A stretch of 35,000 nt of DNA from Halisarca cf. caerulea (Eukaryota; Porifera; Demospongiae; Chondrillida; Halisarcidae), in assembly GCA_963170055.1 (NCBI GenBank), contig CAUJGJ010000129.1:70701-105700 (forward strand), given 5' to 3'. A program made the position numbers and the translations under genes. Positions 1-9,454 of this stretch are shown piece by piece (positions within the stretch are counted from its first letter, which is position 1; each line of letters starts with the position of its first letter). The notes under the pieces are model-generated. The model was not told where the DNA came from. It ran no database searches and saw only the letters and a list, made by a program, of their open reading frames with translations.

Positions 1-84
1 GTAAAATGTGCCTGCTTGTTTACATTGAAGACGATGTCAATCCTTTTGAATAAAAACTATCGATTCATTGTTTAATATAATCAG

Positions 85-155
85 GTGATCAAGTGCAAAA
101 TTTCTTTGTCCAACTCGAGGAAGACGAAGACGATGTGACATCCACGTTTGGCTAG
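85..155 (+). CDS. Possible terminal coding exon of an unidentified gene entering from the left
   Basis: An AG acceptor (83-84) is followed by an open frame encoding DQVQNFFVQ, an acidic LEEDEDD run and VTSTFG, then a TAG stop at 153-155. The window begins with GTAAAATG, so bases 1-84 could be a complete 84-bp GT-AG intron. The acidic C-terminus looks protein-like but I do not recognise the family. The piece is short and chance is a real alternative. Confidence 0.25.
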
Positions 156-257
156 AGTAGAAGTCCTAAAGCTAGAAAACGTCGTTGGTAAGATCACCTG
201 TAGCCTCTTAGCGTAATACCGTTTTCTTCTAAAGCGTAATCACGTATCTATCACGGC

Positions 258-331
258 GTGATCACTGAGCTCCTACGTCGTGATCACGGAGCTCGTACGT
301 CGTGATTACGAAGCTCCTACGTCGTGATCAC
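258..331. repeat. 22-bp tandem repeat with CGTGATCACG palindrome, about 3.4 copies
   Basis: Units begin at 258, 280, 302 and 324 and read GTGATCAC, then GAGCTCCTACGTC with small changes. Each junction re-creates a TACGTCGTGATCACG motif that is partly self-complementary. It could act as a cluster of dyad protein-binding sites, but no function is shown. Confidence 0.8.
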
Positions 332-703
332 TTTACTTCACGTAAACTTTTTTTCGTTCTATACCGTAGGTAAAGAAAAGTATGTACATTGGAGATACAT
401 ACGTACTTACGTATATGCAAACATGAACATGCATGCACACATAACCGTTTCACACAACGCTTGTAATCTTACATATGTATGTATGTAGGTAGGTACAAGA
501 CATGCATGCATCAGAATACACATGGATACCGTATTCGCTTTAATTTACACAGGGTAAAACTTTTGTGGATCTTTGATTTTAGCGATTTTCATACTTTCAT
601 ATTTGCCAATGGCCATATTTTGTCATTGCATAAGAGCATGATCCTAATTTTTGTTGGTGATTATTGCTGATGGTCTCCAATCCATGAAAACAGCTAATAC
701 GTA
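332..703. other. Non-coding stretch with TACGTA/TATGTA tracts
   Basis: No convincing coding region. It contains several short CATACGTACTTACGTATATG-like tracts and CATGCATGCA runs. The 63-codon open frame at 479-670 has no splice context or recognisable composition. Confidence 0.5.
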
Positions 704-769
704 CTAGTTACTACAGCCCGCGAGAGCAGTAAACGCGATACTTCCAAGAGATGGGCATGTAGTAACTAG
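704..769. repeat. 66-bp inverted repeat (hairpin)
   Basis: The left arm CTAGTTACTACAGCCC (704-719) pairs with the right arm GGGCATGTAGTAACTAG (753-769), leaving a loop of about 33 bases. It looks like a miniature foldback element or the remains of one. Confidence 0.65.
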
Positions 770-770
770 C

Positions 771-856
771 TTATCGCCAAATAAACACTCTGACAAATTC
801 GCTGAATGATGATGATGATGGCAAAGGCATCTCGGGTGGGCCGTTCAAGTATTTAT
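771..856 (-). CDS. Possible terminal coding exon, unidentified
   Basis: On the minus strand an acceptor (TTTGAAGCAG, ending at 857) is followed by an open frame starting in the second codon position. It encodes KYLNGPPEMPLP, four Ser, then FSEFVRVFIWR and a TAA stop at 773-771. Composition is protein-like, with a CCA/TCA-rich linker. No family is recognised and no partner exon is fixed. It may belong to the same unknown minus-strand gene as 1389-1585, but that exon carries its own stop, so they would be alternatives. Confidence 0.25.
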
Positions 857-957
857 CTGCTTCAAATAACTTCAAAGTTGACGTGATCAATAATAAAGTA
901 CCTTAACAGGCCTTTCCTTAACCATAGATTGTGGTTTAATGAATAAAGTCAAATACT

Positions 958-1049
958 GTATGCGCCCTGGGTCTCTTGCAGTATGCACCCTGGGTCTCTT
1001 GCAGTATGCACCCTGGGTCTCTTGCAGTATGCGCCCTGGGTCTCTTGCA
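958..1049. repeat. 23-bp tandem repeat, 4 copies
   Basis: Four near-identical units of GTATGCRCCCTGGGTCTCTTGCA. The R position alternates (G, A, A, G). Each unit contains a CTCTTGCAG string resembling a 3' splice site. Confidence 0.9.
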
Positions 1050-1388
1050 GTTTATTCCCAGCTAGTAGTAAATTTCTTACTGCCTAGGCGGTGCCTTTGA
1101 TGTATCATGCGATTAAAAAAAAACAAGAAAATTAAAAGTATGGATGTTTTACCTTTAGTTTAAACGAACTTTGCACATAAATACATATGTACATATGTAT
1201 GTACGTACATACATGACCATAGGAGCATCATTTTGATTGGTCTGGTCAGTTTGAGCCAGCCTGGCACTACATATTGTGTTTGGACTGGTTGTGTTTCAGT
1301 GTATAGGCAAGTGCATACTAACACTATTAAACTCACATTAAAACCAATGAACTAAAACATTAAACATCATTCCAACAAACAGCTCAAA

Positions 1389-1585
1389 TTAATGAGCATC
1401 TGCATGCTGCAGAAACTCCCATTTCTTAAACTGATATTGTAGTAAAAAGGCTTTCTCTGCTGGCTTAGCCTGTTCAAAAGTCCTATTTAGGAATGGAAAC
1501 TTATTTGGTTGATGTGGAGATGCAGGTGGTGGGTTATCCAGCGATTCAGCAATGATTTTCCCGCAATGTCGCACGACAGAAATGA
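1389..1585 (-). CDS. Coding-looking terminal exon, unidentified protein
   Basis: Minus-strand acceptor TTTGCACAG is followed by about 64 codons to a TAA at 1391-1389. The frame encodes ISVVRHCGKIIAESLDNPPP, then a Pro/His-rich linker, then a charged and aromatic tail with FPFLNRTFEQAKPAEKAF and KKWEFLQHADAH. Mixed charged, aromatic and Pro residues look like a real protein end, not a repeat translation. I do not recognise the family. It lies on the same strand as APH1 but does not resemble any APH1 segment, so it is more likely another gene or a nested one. Confidence 0.4.
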
Positions 1586-2220
1586 CTGTGCAAATGAAGT
1601 ACTGAGCTTGGCTGAAATATTGGTTCAGTGCAAACCGGACCAACCGGAACTATGTACTCTTACGGCCATGATGTACGTATGTACGTATGTGGGAACTTGC
1701 AAGGAAGTACACACCTGCCTCAGTGGGCTACTAAATGTTGTGACCTTTTTGCAATACTGGTTTTGTTTAATGAGCATCATCCGTCTTTCATACATATACC
1801 ATCCCTCCCTCCCTCTCAAACAATACATGTGCGTGCGTACATCAATAAGACCCTAACTCATGTATAGTACACAATCCAAGTCCAATATGTCTCCTCGAAA
1901 GCACATCTGAACGTACTTACGTACTAAGCAAGATTTACAGCACATGTGTATGTACTATATGCACATGTACGTACGTGCGTACCAATGAATACATGAACAT
2001 TATACACACGCAGCAGTACCGTATGCCTGTTTGTGTTTCCTCAGTTCTGTCTTATCATCGCTAATGAGCAACAGCATGTTGTCTACTTTCCTGCAGATAA
2101 AATCAATACATTAAATTCTTGCACTACGTATGTATGTACGTGTACGCATAAACTACAAAAAACAGAATTTGTACGAAAGAACGTGCATATACAGGAAGCA
2201 TGCATAAAACGTATATGAGC
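1586..2220. other. Non-coding, TACGTA-tract rich
   Basis: Repeated GTACGTATGTACGTAC tracts near 1675-1690, 1915-1925 and 1965-1985. Open frames here are short, overlap on both strands and carry no splice logic. Nothing else is seen. Confidence 0.5.
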
Positions 2221-2502
2221 ACAGGATAGAAATACTGGTCAGTATACAAACATTGTCTGACCATTTTGACATACGTATTGTCCAACTGAATAAAGTTAGG
2301 ATCGGATATTTGACTGAGCACTACCTATGTGTTTATCAAATGTGCTTACTTAAAGGTGACACAATACCTTATGATACAGAGGTACGTACGTACATGCACA
2401 TGTATGCACTGTAGTAGAAAGTGTGCTTCTTTGAAAATATGCCCAAGCAAAGCTGAAAATGTCTGACCCAACATTGCCAGTTGCTCCTTATTTCTAACAC
2501 TG
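2221..2502. mobile_element. Diverged copy of the CAGTGTTAGAAATAA inverted-repeat element
   Basis: Shares internal blocks with the element at 7480-7791: CATTGTCTGACCATTTTG, TTTGACTGAGCACTACCT and TGAAAATGTCTGACCCAA. It ends in CTTATTTCTAACACTG as that copy does. The left terminus has decayed (AGGATAGAAATACTGGTCAG). This is a non-autonomous element without coding capacity. Confidence 0.7.
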
Positions 2503-2519
2503 TGAGCATGCACATATAA

Positions 2520-2629
2520 GTGAGGCTTGTCCTCAGCAGGAGTGAGGCTTGTCCTCAGCATGAGTGAGGCTTGTCCTCAGCAGGAGTGAGGCTTGTCCTC
2601 AGCATGAGTGAGGCTTGTCCTCAGCAGGA
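2520..2629. repeat. 22-bp minisatellite, 5 copies
   Basis: Units of GTGAGGCTTGTCCTCAGCAGGA in which the third-last base alternates strictly G/T from copy to copy. This implies expansion of a 44-bp dimer. A degenerate sixth unit follows to about 2660. Confidence 0.9.
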
Positions 2630-2671
2630 GTGAGATTTCCCATGTCAGGAGTGAGAACTGTCTATGCCAGC

Positions 2672-2727
2672 TAACAACACCTGCGTTCAAGTATACAAGT
2701 ATGCATGCTTGAAGTCAGGTGTTGTTA
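2672..2727. repeat. 56-bp hairpin
   Basis: TAACAACACCTG pairs perfectly with CAGGTGTTGTTA, with inner TTCAAG pairing with CTTGAA. The loop is made of TATACAAGTATGCATG. It has the form of a foldback element or RNA stem-loop. Confidence 0.75.
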
Positions 2728-3152
2728 TGACATGCCAAGTACAATATGGGGAGTACACGAAACACTTCTGTAGCAAATTGTGGACCTGAACATATGTGAC
2801 ATGCATTGATCATCTTGTACATGTTCAATGAATGACCACTCCTTTGCCCAGTGCGATTTAAGCTTAGTTCTATATATTATACAGGGCAAATTTTTAAGGA
2901 ATTTGAATCTGAATGTTATTCTAGGTTGCCCCTAGTGAATTCAGGTTGTCCCTTAAAATCGGTGCAAAATTCGTGAACATGCATTTCAGTCCACGGAATT
3001 TCCCCACTCGGCACTGTATGATTGGTGATAGGCAAGGATACAATGTATGCATGCATGTAAGGATGGATGGATATATAGGTACAAATTAAGTGTTAAACTC
3101 AAATTACGTGCAAAAAGAGAATTTCAAAGTTACAAGGGTAGCTTATAGTTCT
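2728..3152. other. No gene recognised
   Basis: AT-rich single-copy-looking DNA. A 37-codon minus-strand open frame (about 2925-3035) exists without a start or clear splice sites and is not called. A CATGCATGTAAGGATGGATGG tract lies near 3048. Confidence 0.4.
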
Positions 3153-3508
3153 TTAACAACTGTATGCTAATTGCTTATGGATACTAAAAATGTTGCCATC
3201 ACCATTGCAAACTTCACTGCTGTCATCAAGGTCATCATCAGGGTCATCTTCTACCATAGATACTAAAACATGTTCATATACTTCTACACGGCCTACTCTT
3301 CGGTTTGTAAGGGGCTAAACTAACTTTGACTTGTAAGCTAGCTGAAGCAACATCCCACCCTCAAATTCACAATTGCGCTCACTGGATAACCAAAAGGAGA
3401 AATTTCGACCAGCAACGTTACTATGATCGACCGACAATAATGGAGTTAGCAGCTGCACGAAGAAAGACGGATTGTGCAATAATGCGACATTAGGTCACAT
3501 GCTCAAAA
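3153..3508 (-). pseudogene. Open minus-strand coding-like stretch split by one in-frame TAG
   Basis: One minus-strand frame stays open from about 3508 to 3318, with LLHNPSFFVQLLTPLL and FSFWLSSERNCEFEGG. It meets a single TAG (3317-3315), then continues for 53 codons with NRRVGRVEVYEHVLV, the acidic block MVEDDPDDDLDDSSEV and a TAA at 3155-3153. The TAG also forms an acceptor (GTTTAG), so 3153-3314 could instead be an independent terminal exon. Composition is protein-like but no family is recognised. It overlaps a CpG-richer, promoter-like zone at 3360-3590. Confidence 0.35.
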
Positions 3509-3586
3509 TGGCGATTTCCTTAAACGAACGATCTCGACGGTTGGAAGCAGGCATACCTTGTTCCAATTGAACGCGAAACGGGTGGA

Positions 3587-3784
3587 ATGATTCACTCTTC
3601 CTATCATGTGAATAAGGCACTGTTGATAGTTTTATTTTTCCCATATTGTGGTTTACTTATATCTGCCACTAGCTGTCCCACAACTATAGGTTGCCCAGGG
3701 GGCAAGCCAGTTGGACATTATGGTTGCCCACAAGGTTATCTGGTCGTCTCGAATGAGCGGACAACTGTTAAAAATATTCCCTGA
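3587..3784 (+). CDS. Small ORF with signal-peptide-like start and Cys/Gly-rich tail, unidentified
   Basis: A 65-codon ATG-to-TGA frame. Residues 1-27 form a hydrophobic stretch (KALLIVLFFPYCGLLISA) like a signal peptide or membrane segment. The rest is Cys/Gly/Pro-rich, with GCPGGKPVGHYGCPQGYLV, a pattern of GRPxG-like repeats. A CTCAAAATGGCG motif, as found in many animal 5' ends, lies upstream at 3503-3514. It may be a small secreted protein, an exon of a larger gene, or a fragment of a transposon protein. The minus strand is open nearby, so the call is weak. Confidence 0.25.
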   Translation: MIHSSYHVNKALLIVLFFPYCGLLISATSCPTTIGCPGGKPVGHYGCPQGYLVVSNERTTVKNIP

Positions 3785-3959
3785 TATAGCAGCACCCGAA
3801 TATTTGCCTTTGGTGTTCTTGGACACCACTTGAATTGCTATTACTAACTATAGCTTTCTGCCTTTTTGCAACTGGCTGAAGGCAATCATCCTCTGCAATT
3901 TGAGGCTCATCAGAAGTACATACCAGTGCTATTGCTAGCCATGTACAATGGTCTCTCAT
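3768..3959 (-). CDS. Coding-looking open frame, unidentified
   Basis: A 63-codon minus-strand frame preceded by an acceptor-like ACTTTAG. It carries TSDEPQIAEDDCLQPVAKRQKA, in shortened form an acidic patch followed by a basic KRQK cluster resembling a nuclear-localisation signal, and then Ser/Asn-rich residues. It could be an exon upstream of 3153-3314 on the same strand, but no donor clearly joins them. No family is recognised. Confidence 0.25.
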   Translation of the reverse strand: MRDHCTWLAIALVCTSDEPQIAEDDCLQPVAKRQKAIVSNSNSSGVQEHQRQIFGCCYIREYF

Positions 3960-4253
3960 TACCTAAAGTATAGCACTTGCAAAAGTCAGAAGGGTGTGAA
4001 TTGACTACATATGATTATATAGGAATGGATGATCAAGGCCTGGTATGATTATGTCTGAGAAGGCCATAAAGCTGTCAGTAGTTTTGATGATTCAGAGTGA
4101 TAAAATGGCATAGATTAATTGCTATTTGGTTGTTTTTGTCTGTAGTTGGCCACAAGGGTGCACTCTTCCTTTGAGTACAGACCACTTACGTATAGTCACT
4201 TGCTGATTGTGTTGTCTGAATCTGGACACATGCAAGGGTATATTCTTCCTTTA

Positions 4254-4478
4254 TACCGTATATGCTTAAATTTTTGCGTGGTTTAATATTCGCGGTATTC
4301 GCGGATTGGAAGCCATCCGCGAAAGTTTAGACCCGCGAAAATTTAGACCCACGAAAATTTAGATTGGGCTCTTGTGCAATGGCAAAACATGGCCGTCCTC
4401 GAATATTAAAACGCGAAAATCGCTAAAAGACAAAATCTGCGAAATATACATCCCGCGAAAATTAAAGCGCATACGGTA
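4254..4478. mobile_element. 225-bp MITE with TACCGTAT termini
   Basis: The left end TACCGTATATGCTTAAATTT and the right end AAATTAAAGCGCATACGGTA are imperfect inverted repeats. The interior repeats GCGAAAATTTAGACCC-type blocks on both strands. It has no coding capacity. The termini resemble those of the element at 5369-5692. Confidence 0.8.
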
Positions 4479-5368
4479 TTCACCACAGGCTATGAATAAT
4501 TATTAGGCTTCATACAGTGGTTGCATACCCTCGGGACTAGGCAAGAGTATTCCTTTATCCAGTACGTACACTCTTGCTGTGCAAGCAGTGGGGCTGTATT
4601 ATACAGAACTGTATATTTATATGAATTTATGCATACATTATGATACATACGTATGCATAGAGTGAAGTGAATAACATGTTTCAAATGTGACTTTTAAAAG
4701 GTAGCAAGAACTGTTATTGACTACTTCATTGCAGGGTAGCTGGGTTACTGACTGGGATAAACAGTTTAACTTTAGTTTACGGTTACTGTTCTTATATCCA
4801 GTATGATCTATATACACTTGGTAAATACGTATAAGTGAACTGACACTCTTATTCCTTTATCCAGAATATTCCTTTAAGAGATATTCCTTTAAGTAGTTAA
4901 TTTATTACAGTGTACATACAAAAATGATTCTGTAAATGCAAACTACATTCCCTAAACCAGCATGCGATTAAATGGGAACCACTGTACTCTGACTCTAAAA
5001 TGAGTGAGATCATGGTCTTGTATGCGAGAGAGCCTGAGATCAGGCCTGTACATACGTATGTGTGAGTCTCACACATAACGCATAATACATGAGAGTTATG
5101 TAGCATGTCTGACATACGTACACGCATGAACACCATACCCTAATGACATACATATATAACATGGACTAATGTATGTGAGAACTAGGATGCCTATGAAATG
5201 CACACATTGGGGCAACAGGCAATGTACGAATGTATGTACGTAGGTACACGCACGTAATCCTTAAAGTGTCATGTGAAAAACAAGGCTGACTGTACACCTC
5301 AGTGCTTGCTCTACTCCTAACTCGAATAAACTAGCACACTATGTTTACTTGGTACCTGCCTATGTATG
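4479..5368. other. No gene recognised
   Basis: AT-rich DNA with scattered CATACGTATG tracts. Repeated ATTCCTTTATCC / ATTCCTTTAAG phrases occur at 4550-4890. Minus-strand open frames at 4490-4684 and 4897-5136 lack splice context or conserved features. Confidence 0.45.
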
Positions 5369-5692
5369 TACCGTATATCTTCTAATTTTTCGGCATTCTT
5401 ATTCTTCGGCAGTTAACACAAACGTTGCAGTTTTCTTCTAATTCTTGCTGAACTTAGCCATCTTCTAATTCCTCGTCACTAACGCTTGGTTCCCAACTAT
5501 CCTTATAGACATGGTATCCTTTAACAGCAGCAATCATGCTCAAACTAAAGGCGGCCATTTGTATTACCCATATAAAAATGGCCTCCTGTAACTTCTAATT
5601 ATTCGTCAGGCCTGGCTAAATGGCTATTCTTCTTCTAAATGATGTTGTTTCTTTGAACTTTGCCTTGCCGAAAAATTAGAAGATATACGGTA
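5369..5692. mobile_element. 324-bp MITE with perfect 27-bp terminal inverted repeats
   Basis: TACCGTATATCTTCTAATTT (start of the 27-bp left arm, 5369-5395) is the exact reverse complement of the right arm at 5666-5692. The interior also repeats TTCTTCTAATT(A/C)TTCG-like segments. Perfect arms suggest fairly recent activity. It was probably mobilised by a transposase encoded elsewhere. Confidence 0.9.
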
Positions 5693-7262
5693 TGTATGTA
5701 CGTACGTGCATTTCTACACAGTGAAATCCATCAACAGCCAACATCCTTGGTACCAATGAGAATGTTCAGTTTTGAGAGGTTACCGGATAACTATGGTTGT
5801 ACAGTGAGCACTAAACCAGGTACGTACGTAGTTATGTTGTGTACGAGGTAAGATCCACTGTGCATATGTGTACAGCAAGTACACCGAAGCAGGAGTTGAA
5901 ACGTGTGCAGATCAGACAAGTTTTAGATTACCAGCAATATAGTTCAGAAAAGTGCTCTGTACAAAACATCATCACAGTAGTAAATAAAACTCATTATTCC
6001 ATTTCATTCTCTATGGTATGGACATACGTACGTATATATGTACATACGTACATAGTATTACATACTCATGTACGTGCATACGTACATCCAAATACGTATA
6101 CGTACGTATGCACATGCAGTACGTAAGTACATATGTAAGTGGCACACGATATATAGAAAGGAGAATTAACTCTGGTAACAAGCGCAGATTTTATGGGCCT
6201 TTAGAAACGTGTGGTACAATATGCTTAAACATACGTACGTACGTACCACACCCAGTCTCTGCATACAATAACATAAATGTATGCAAGAGCTACATATACG
6301 TACGTACGTAAGTGCATACATAAGTGCATACACACATACCATACCTGCCATATACATGAAGCCTGTGTATGTATACAGGTATGCAAACACCTTTACTAAA
6401 CAAAGCCAGGCAAAGCGTAAACACACACAATAATGCAAAACTCGTGGCTATGCACACACCAATGTTGCCAAACATACGTACGTACAAATAAACACAAGTA
6501 TACAGATACCAGTGAAAGTGTTCTTTCATAACAGATGTAACGAGGATGGACATACGTATGAGCACACAAACCCAGCTAGCTTCAGTGTGACACACGTACA
6601 TACATACGTACGAATGTACTATCCACGTGGCATCTATTGTGTACACATGTACAGTTATGTGTGTCGGCATTTGGAGGGTTTTCTGCCTTATCCCATCTTA
6701 TCTCACTAGCTCATGACAATGTCATGATAAAAAGTTCCACACGACTACAGCAGGGTACCCTTTCTCCTCTGATTCTTACACATTACCTGCATATATGCGT
6801 ACATACATCCCATATGTACATAATATGTGCACAGATGATCAGCAGACCTTCATTTAAAAACCTGTTTTGGGGACAAAAAGACAGGCCTGCTGACTACGCT
6901 TAAGGCTGTTGGAAGCACTGCATGCATGTACATACATGTGAGCATTGTTCCTCAGATCTACAGGACAAAGTTCCATCAAAAGAGCCAGATCTCACCACAC
7001 AACTAAATACTTACAGCTCCATTTACAGTCAACACATTCACATTCAGCTGTCAGCAGTGATGACCAAAACACATACATATGTATGGAGCCTCACACTCAT
7101 ATACGTATGTACGCATGTATGTATGTACATACATACACGTACGTAGAGCTGTGCTCACTTACATACACACATACGCACGTACGTATGTACATATGTTCAT
7201 ATGGACATACGTACATATGTATGTATGTACATACATACGTACACACAGAGCCCCACACTCAC
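5693..7262. other. TACGTACGTA-tract-dense DNA, probably APH1 intron 2
   Basis: One of the densest zones of CATACGTACGTATG-type tracts in the window (6020-6130, 6230-6310, 6470-6490, 6595-6615, 7095-7245). No APH1 exon with recognisable TM3-TM7 sequence was found. Open frames here translate the repeats into YVRTYV-like strings and are not genes. Confidence 0.5.
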
Positions 7263-7406
7263 TTCAGTGTCCTGTAGTAGAGCCATCTGAACAGCTCTTG
7301 CAGAGGAGCTCCAAAGAACAGAGGAATAATGGGAATGTTCCACAACCACGGGACCACTAACCAGGTCAGAGCAGTCAGAAGGTAGGCAACGAGGTAGTAA
7401 AATGCC
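7263..7406 (-). CDS. APH1: APH1 exon 2
   Basis: 144 bp. Acceptor CTATCAG before 7406; donor CTGAA|GTGAGT at 7262-7257. Translates as AFYYLVAYLLTALTWLVVPW followed by LWNIPIIPLFFGAPLQELFR and WLYYRTL. The NIPIIPLFFG linker between TM2 and TM3 differs from vertebrates, but the QE-FR-YY signature is kept. Confidence 0.85.
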
Positions 7407-9374
7407 CTGATAGACAGAGGAAAGGACAAACACATTATAAGTTACGTACATGCATGTACAAACATACCCATGTATATCTCAGTGTTAGAAATAATGGTCA
7501 GCATTCAGACATTGTCTGACCATTTTGGCATTTTGTCCGACCCAAAAAAGTTTGGGTCAGACATTTGGCTGAGCACTACCTCAATGTTCATTTGATACGC
7601 ACACAGTGATGTTACCAAGTCATTGTACTGAGAATGTCTACTTATGCTTTCATATTTGTTGATGCACATCTACTGTGGCACATGTGTACTTTTCCAAAAA
7701 ATAAGTCCGAGCAAATCTGAAATTGTCTGACCCAAACTAATGATGCTAGGACATTTGTCCATCCACGGCTTGCTACTTATTTCTAACACTGACATCTGTA
7801 CAAATACATTGGGCCCTCATTATCAGACCACATCTGTTCGTCCGAAATGCTTCGGATAAACCATTTGTTGGGTAAACCAGGTGTTGGATAAACCAGGTGT
7901 TGGATAAACCAGGTGTTGGATAGACCAGGTGTTGGATAAACCAGGTGTTGGATAGACCAGGTGTTGGATAAACCAGGTGTTGGATAAACCAGGTGTTGGA
8001 TAGACCAGGTGTTGGATAAACCAGGTGTTGGATAGACCAGGTGTTGGATAAACCAGGTGTTGGATAGACCAGGTGTTGGATAAACCAGGTGTTGGATAAA
8101 CCAGGTGTTGGATAGACCAGGTGTTGGATAAACCAGGTGTTGGATAAACCAGGTGTTGGATAGACCAGGTGTTGGATAGCCCAGGTGCTGGATGAACCAG
8201 GTGCTGGATGAACCAGGTGCTGGATAAACCAAGTGCTGGATGAACCAGGTGCTGGATAAACCAGGTGTTGGACAAATCAGATTAGATTGCTCACAACTTA
8301 GCGATGGGGATCCATGGCAAAGATTGAGAAGAATGAGGCTCTCAGTTAACCCAGCATTGGAGAAATGAAGTGTGCTTGCATGCACATAAGGCGTAAGTAC
8401 CATAGACACTTATACTACGGAAGTGTAAGAGAGTCTATGGTAAGTACGCACATCAGGGCAGTTGACCTTGGCTGGTGTCATAAATAGGCACCTGCTATCA
8501 GTGCCGTTCTCAGTACTGTACAAGGTGGACAGACCAGGGATCTATGCTGTCTATGTACTTAAAAGGCCAGGAGTACCTTAATATCTCAGGTACACAGGCA
8601 TGTAGGCCAGGAGTACCTTAATATCTCAGGTACACAGGCATGTAGGCCAGGAGTACCTTAATATCTCAGGTACACAGGCACGTAGGCCAGGAGTACCTTA
8701 ATATCTCAGGTACGTACACAGGCATGTAGGCCAGGAGTACCTTAATATCTCAGGTACGTACACAGGCATGTAGGCCAGGAGTACCTTAATATCTCAGGTA
8801 CACAGGCATGTAGGCCAGGAGTACCTTAATATCTCAGGTACACAGGCATGTAGGCCAGGAGTACCTTAATATCTCAGGTACACAGGTACATATGCATGTA
8901 CTAGCCAAGTTTAAACGTATCAAACTCCAAATACTGTGAAAATCCACCATAATGAGAAAACTTAGGGACCTGCATAATTAACTCTCACTTTAGAAATTCT
9001 TATCAGGATTACGCACTAGTCTCGTGTGCCAGGTTTGTGGTCTGGCGCACAAGACTAGATTACGCATTGCTACAGAAATGGAAGTAAACTCAGAAACAGT
9101 AACTAGCTTGTACCAAACAGAAGTTCATTACTGAACGTATGTCTCATCCACTTAAAACTGGGAATCAAAATGGAGTATGAGGTACGTACATACGTATGTA
9201 TGTACATTTTGCAGTACTTATGTACGTAGGTGTTGTTGCAATATGAAATGGTACAAAAAGCTAAAGACCACTTAATTATGAAGCTAAACCCAATAGGATA
9301 CAAACACAAGTAAACACCCACACACCATCACACCCACACCCACACCCACATACCATAGAGGTTAGAGTATCTAT

Positions 9375-9454
<80 letters not shown>

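Noticed and set aside
2920..3035. 37-codon minus frame with GEIPWTEMHVHEF
   Set aside because: No start codon, no reliable splice sites, no family resemblance; could be chance.
7021..7060. Possible short APH1 exon (minus) ending in a GTAAGT donor
   Set aside because: The translation (LNVNVLTVNGA) does not match APH1 well enough and the phase with exon 2 is not satisfied.
7783..8409. 208-codon minus-strand ORF of NTWFIQHLVYPTPG repeats
   Set aside because: It is the translation of a 16-bp minisatellite. Since 16 is not divisible by 3 all frames stay open, and it lies in an APH1 intron.
8565..8886. CRISPR-like array
   Set aside because: Direct tandem units without unique spacers in a eukaryotic intron; likewise for 19918-20625.
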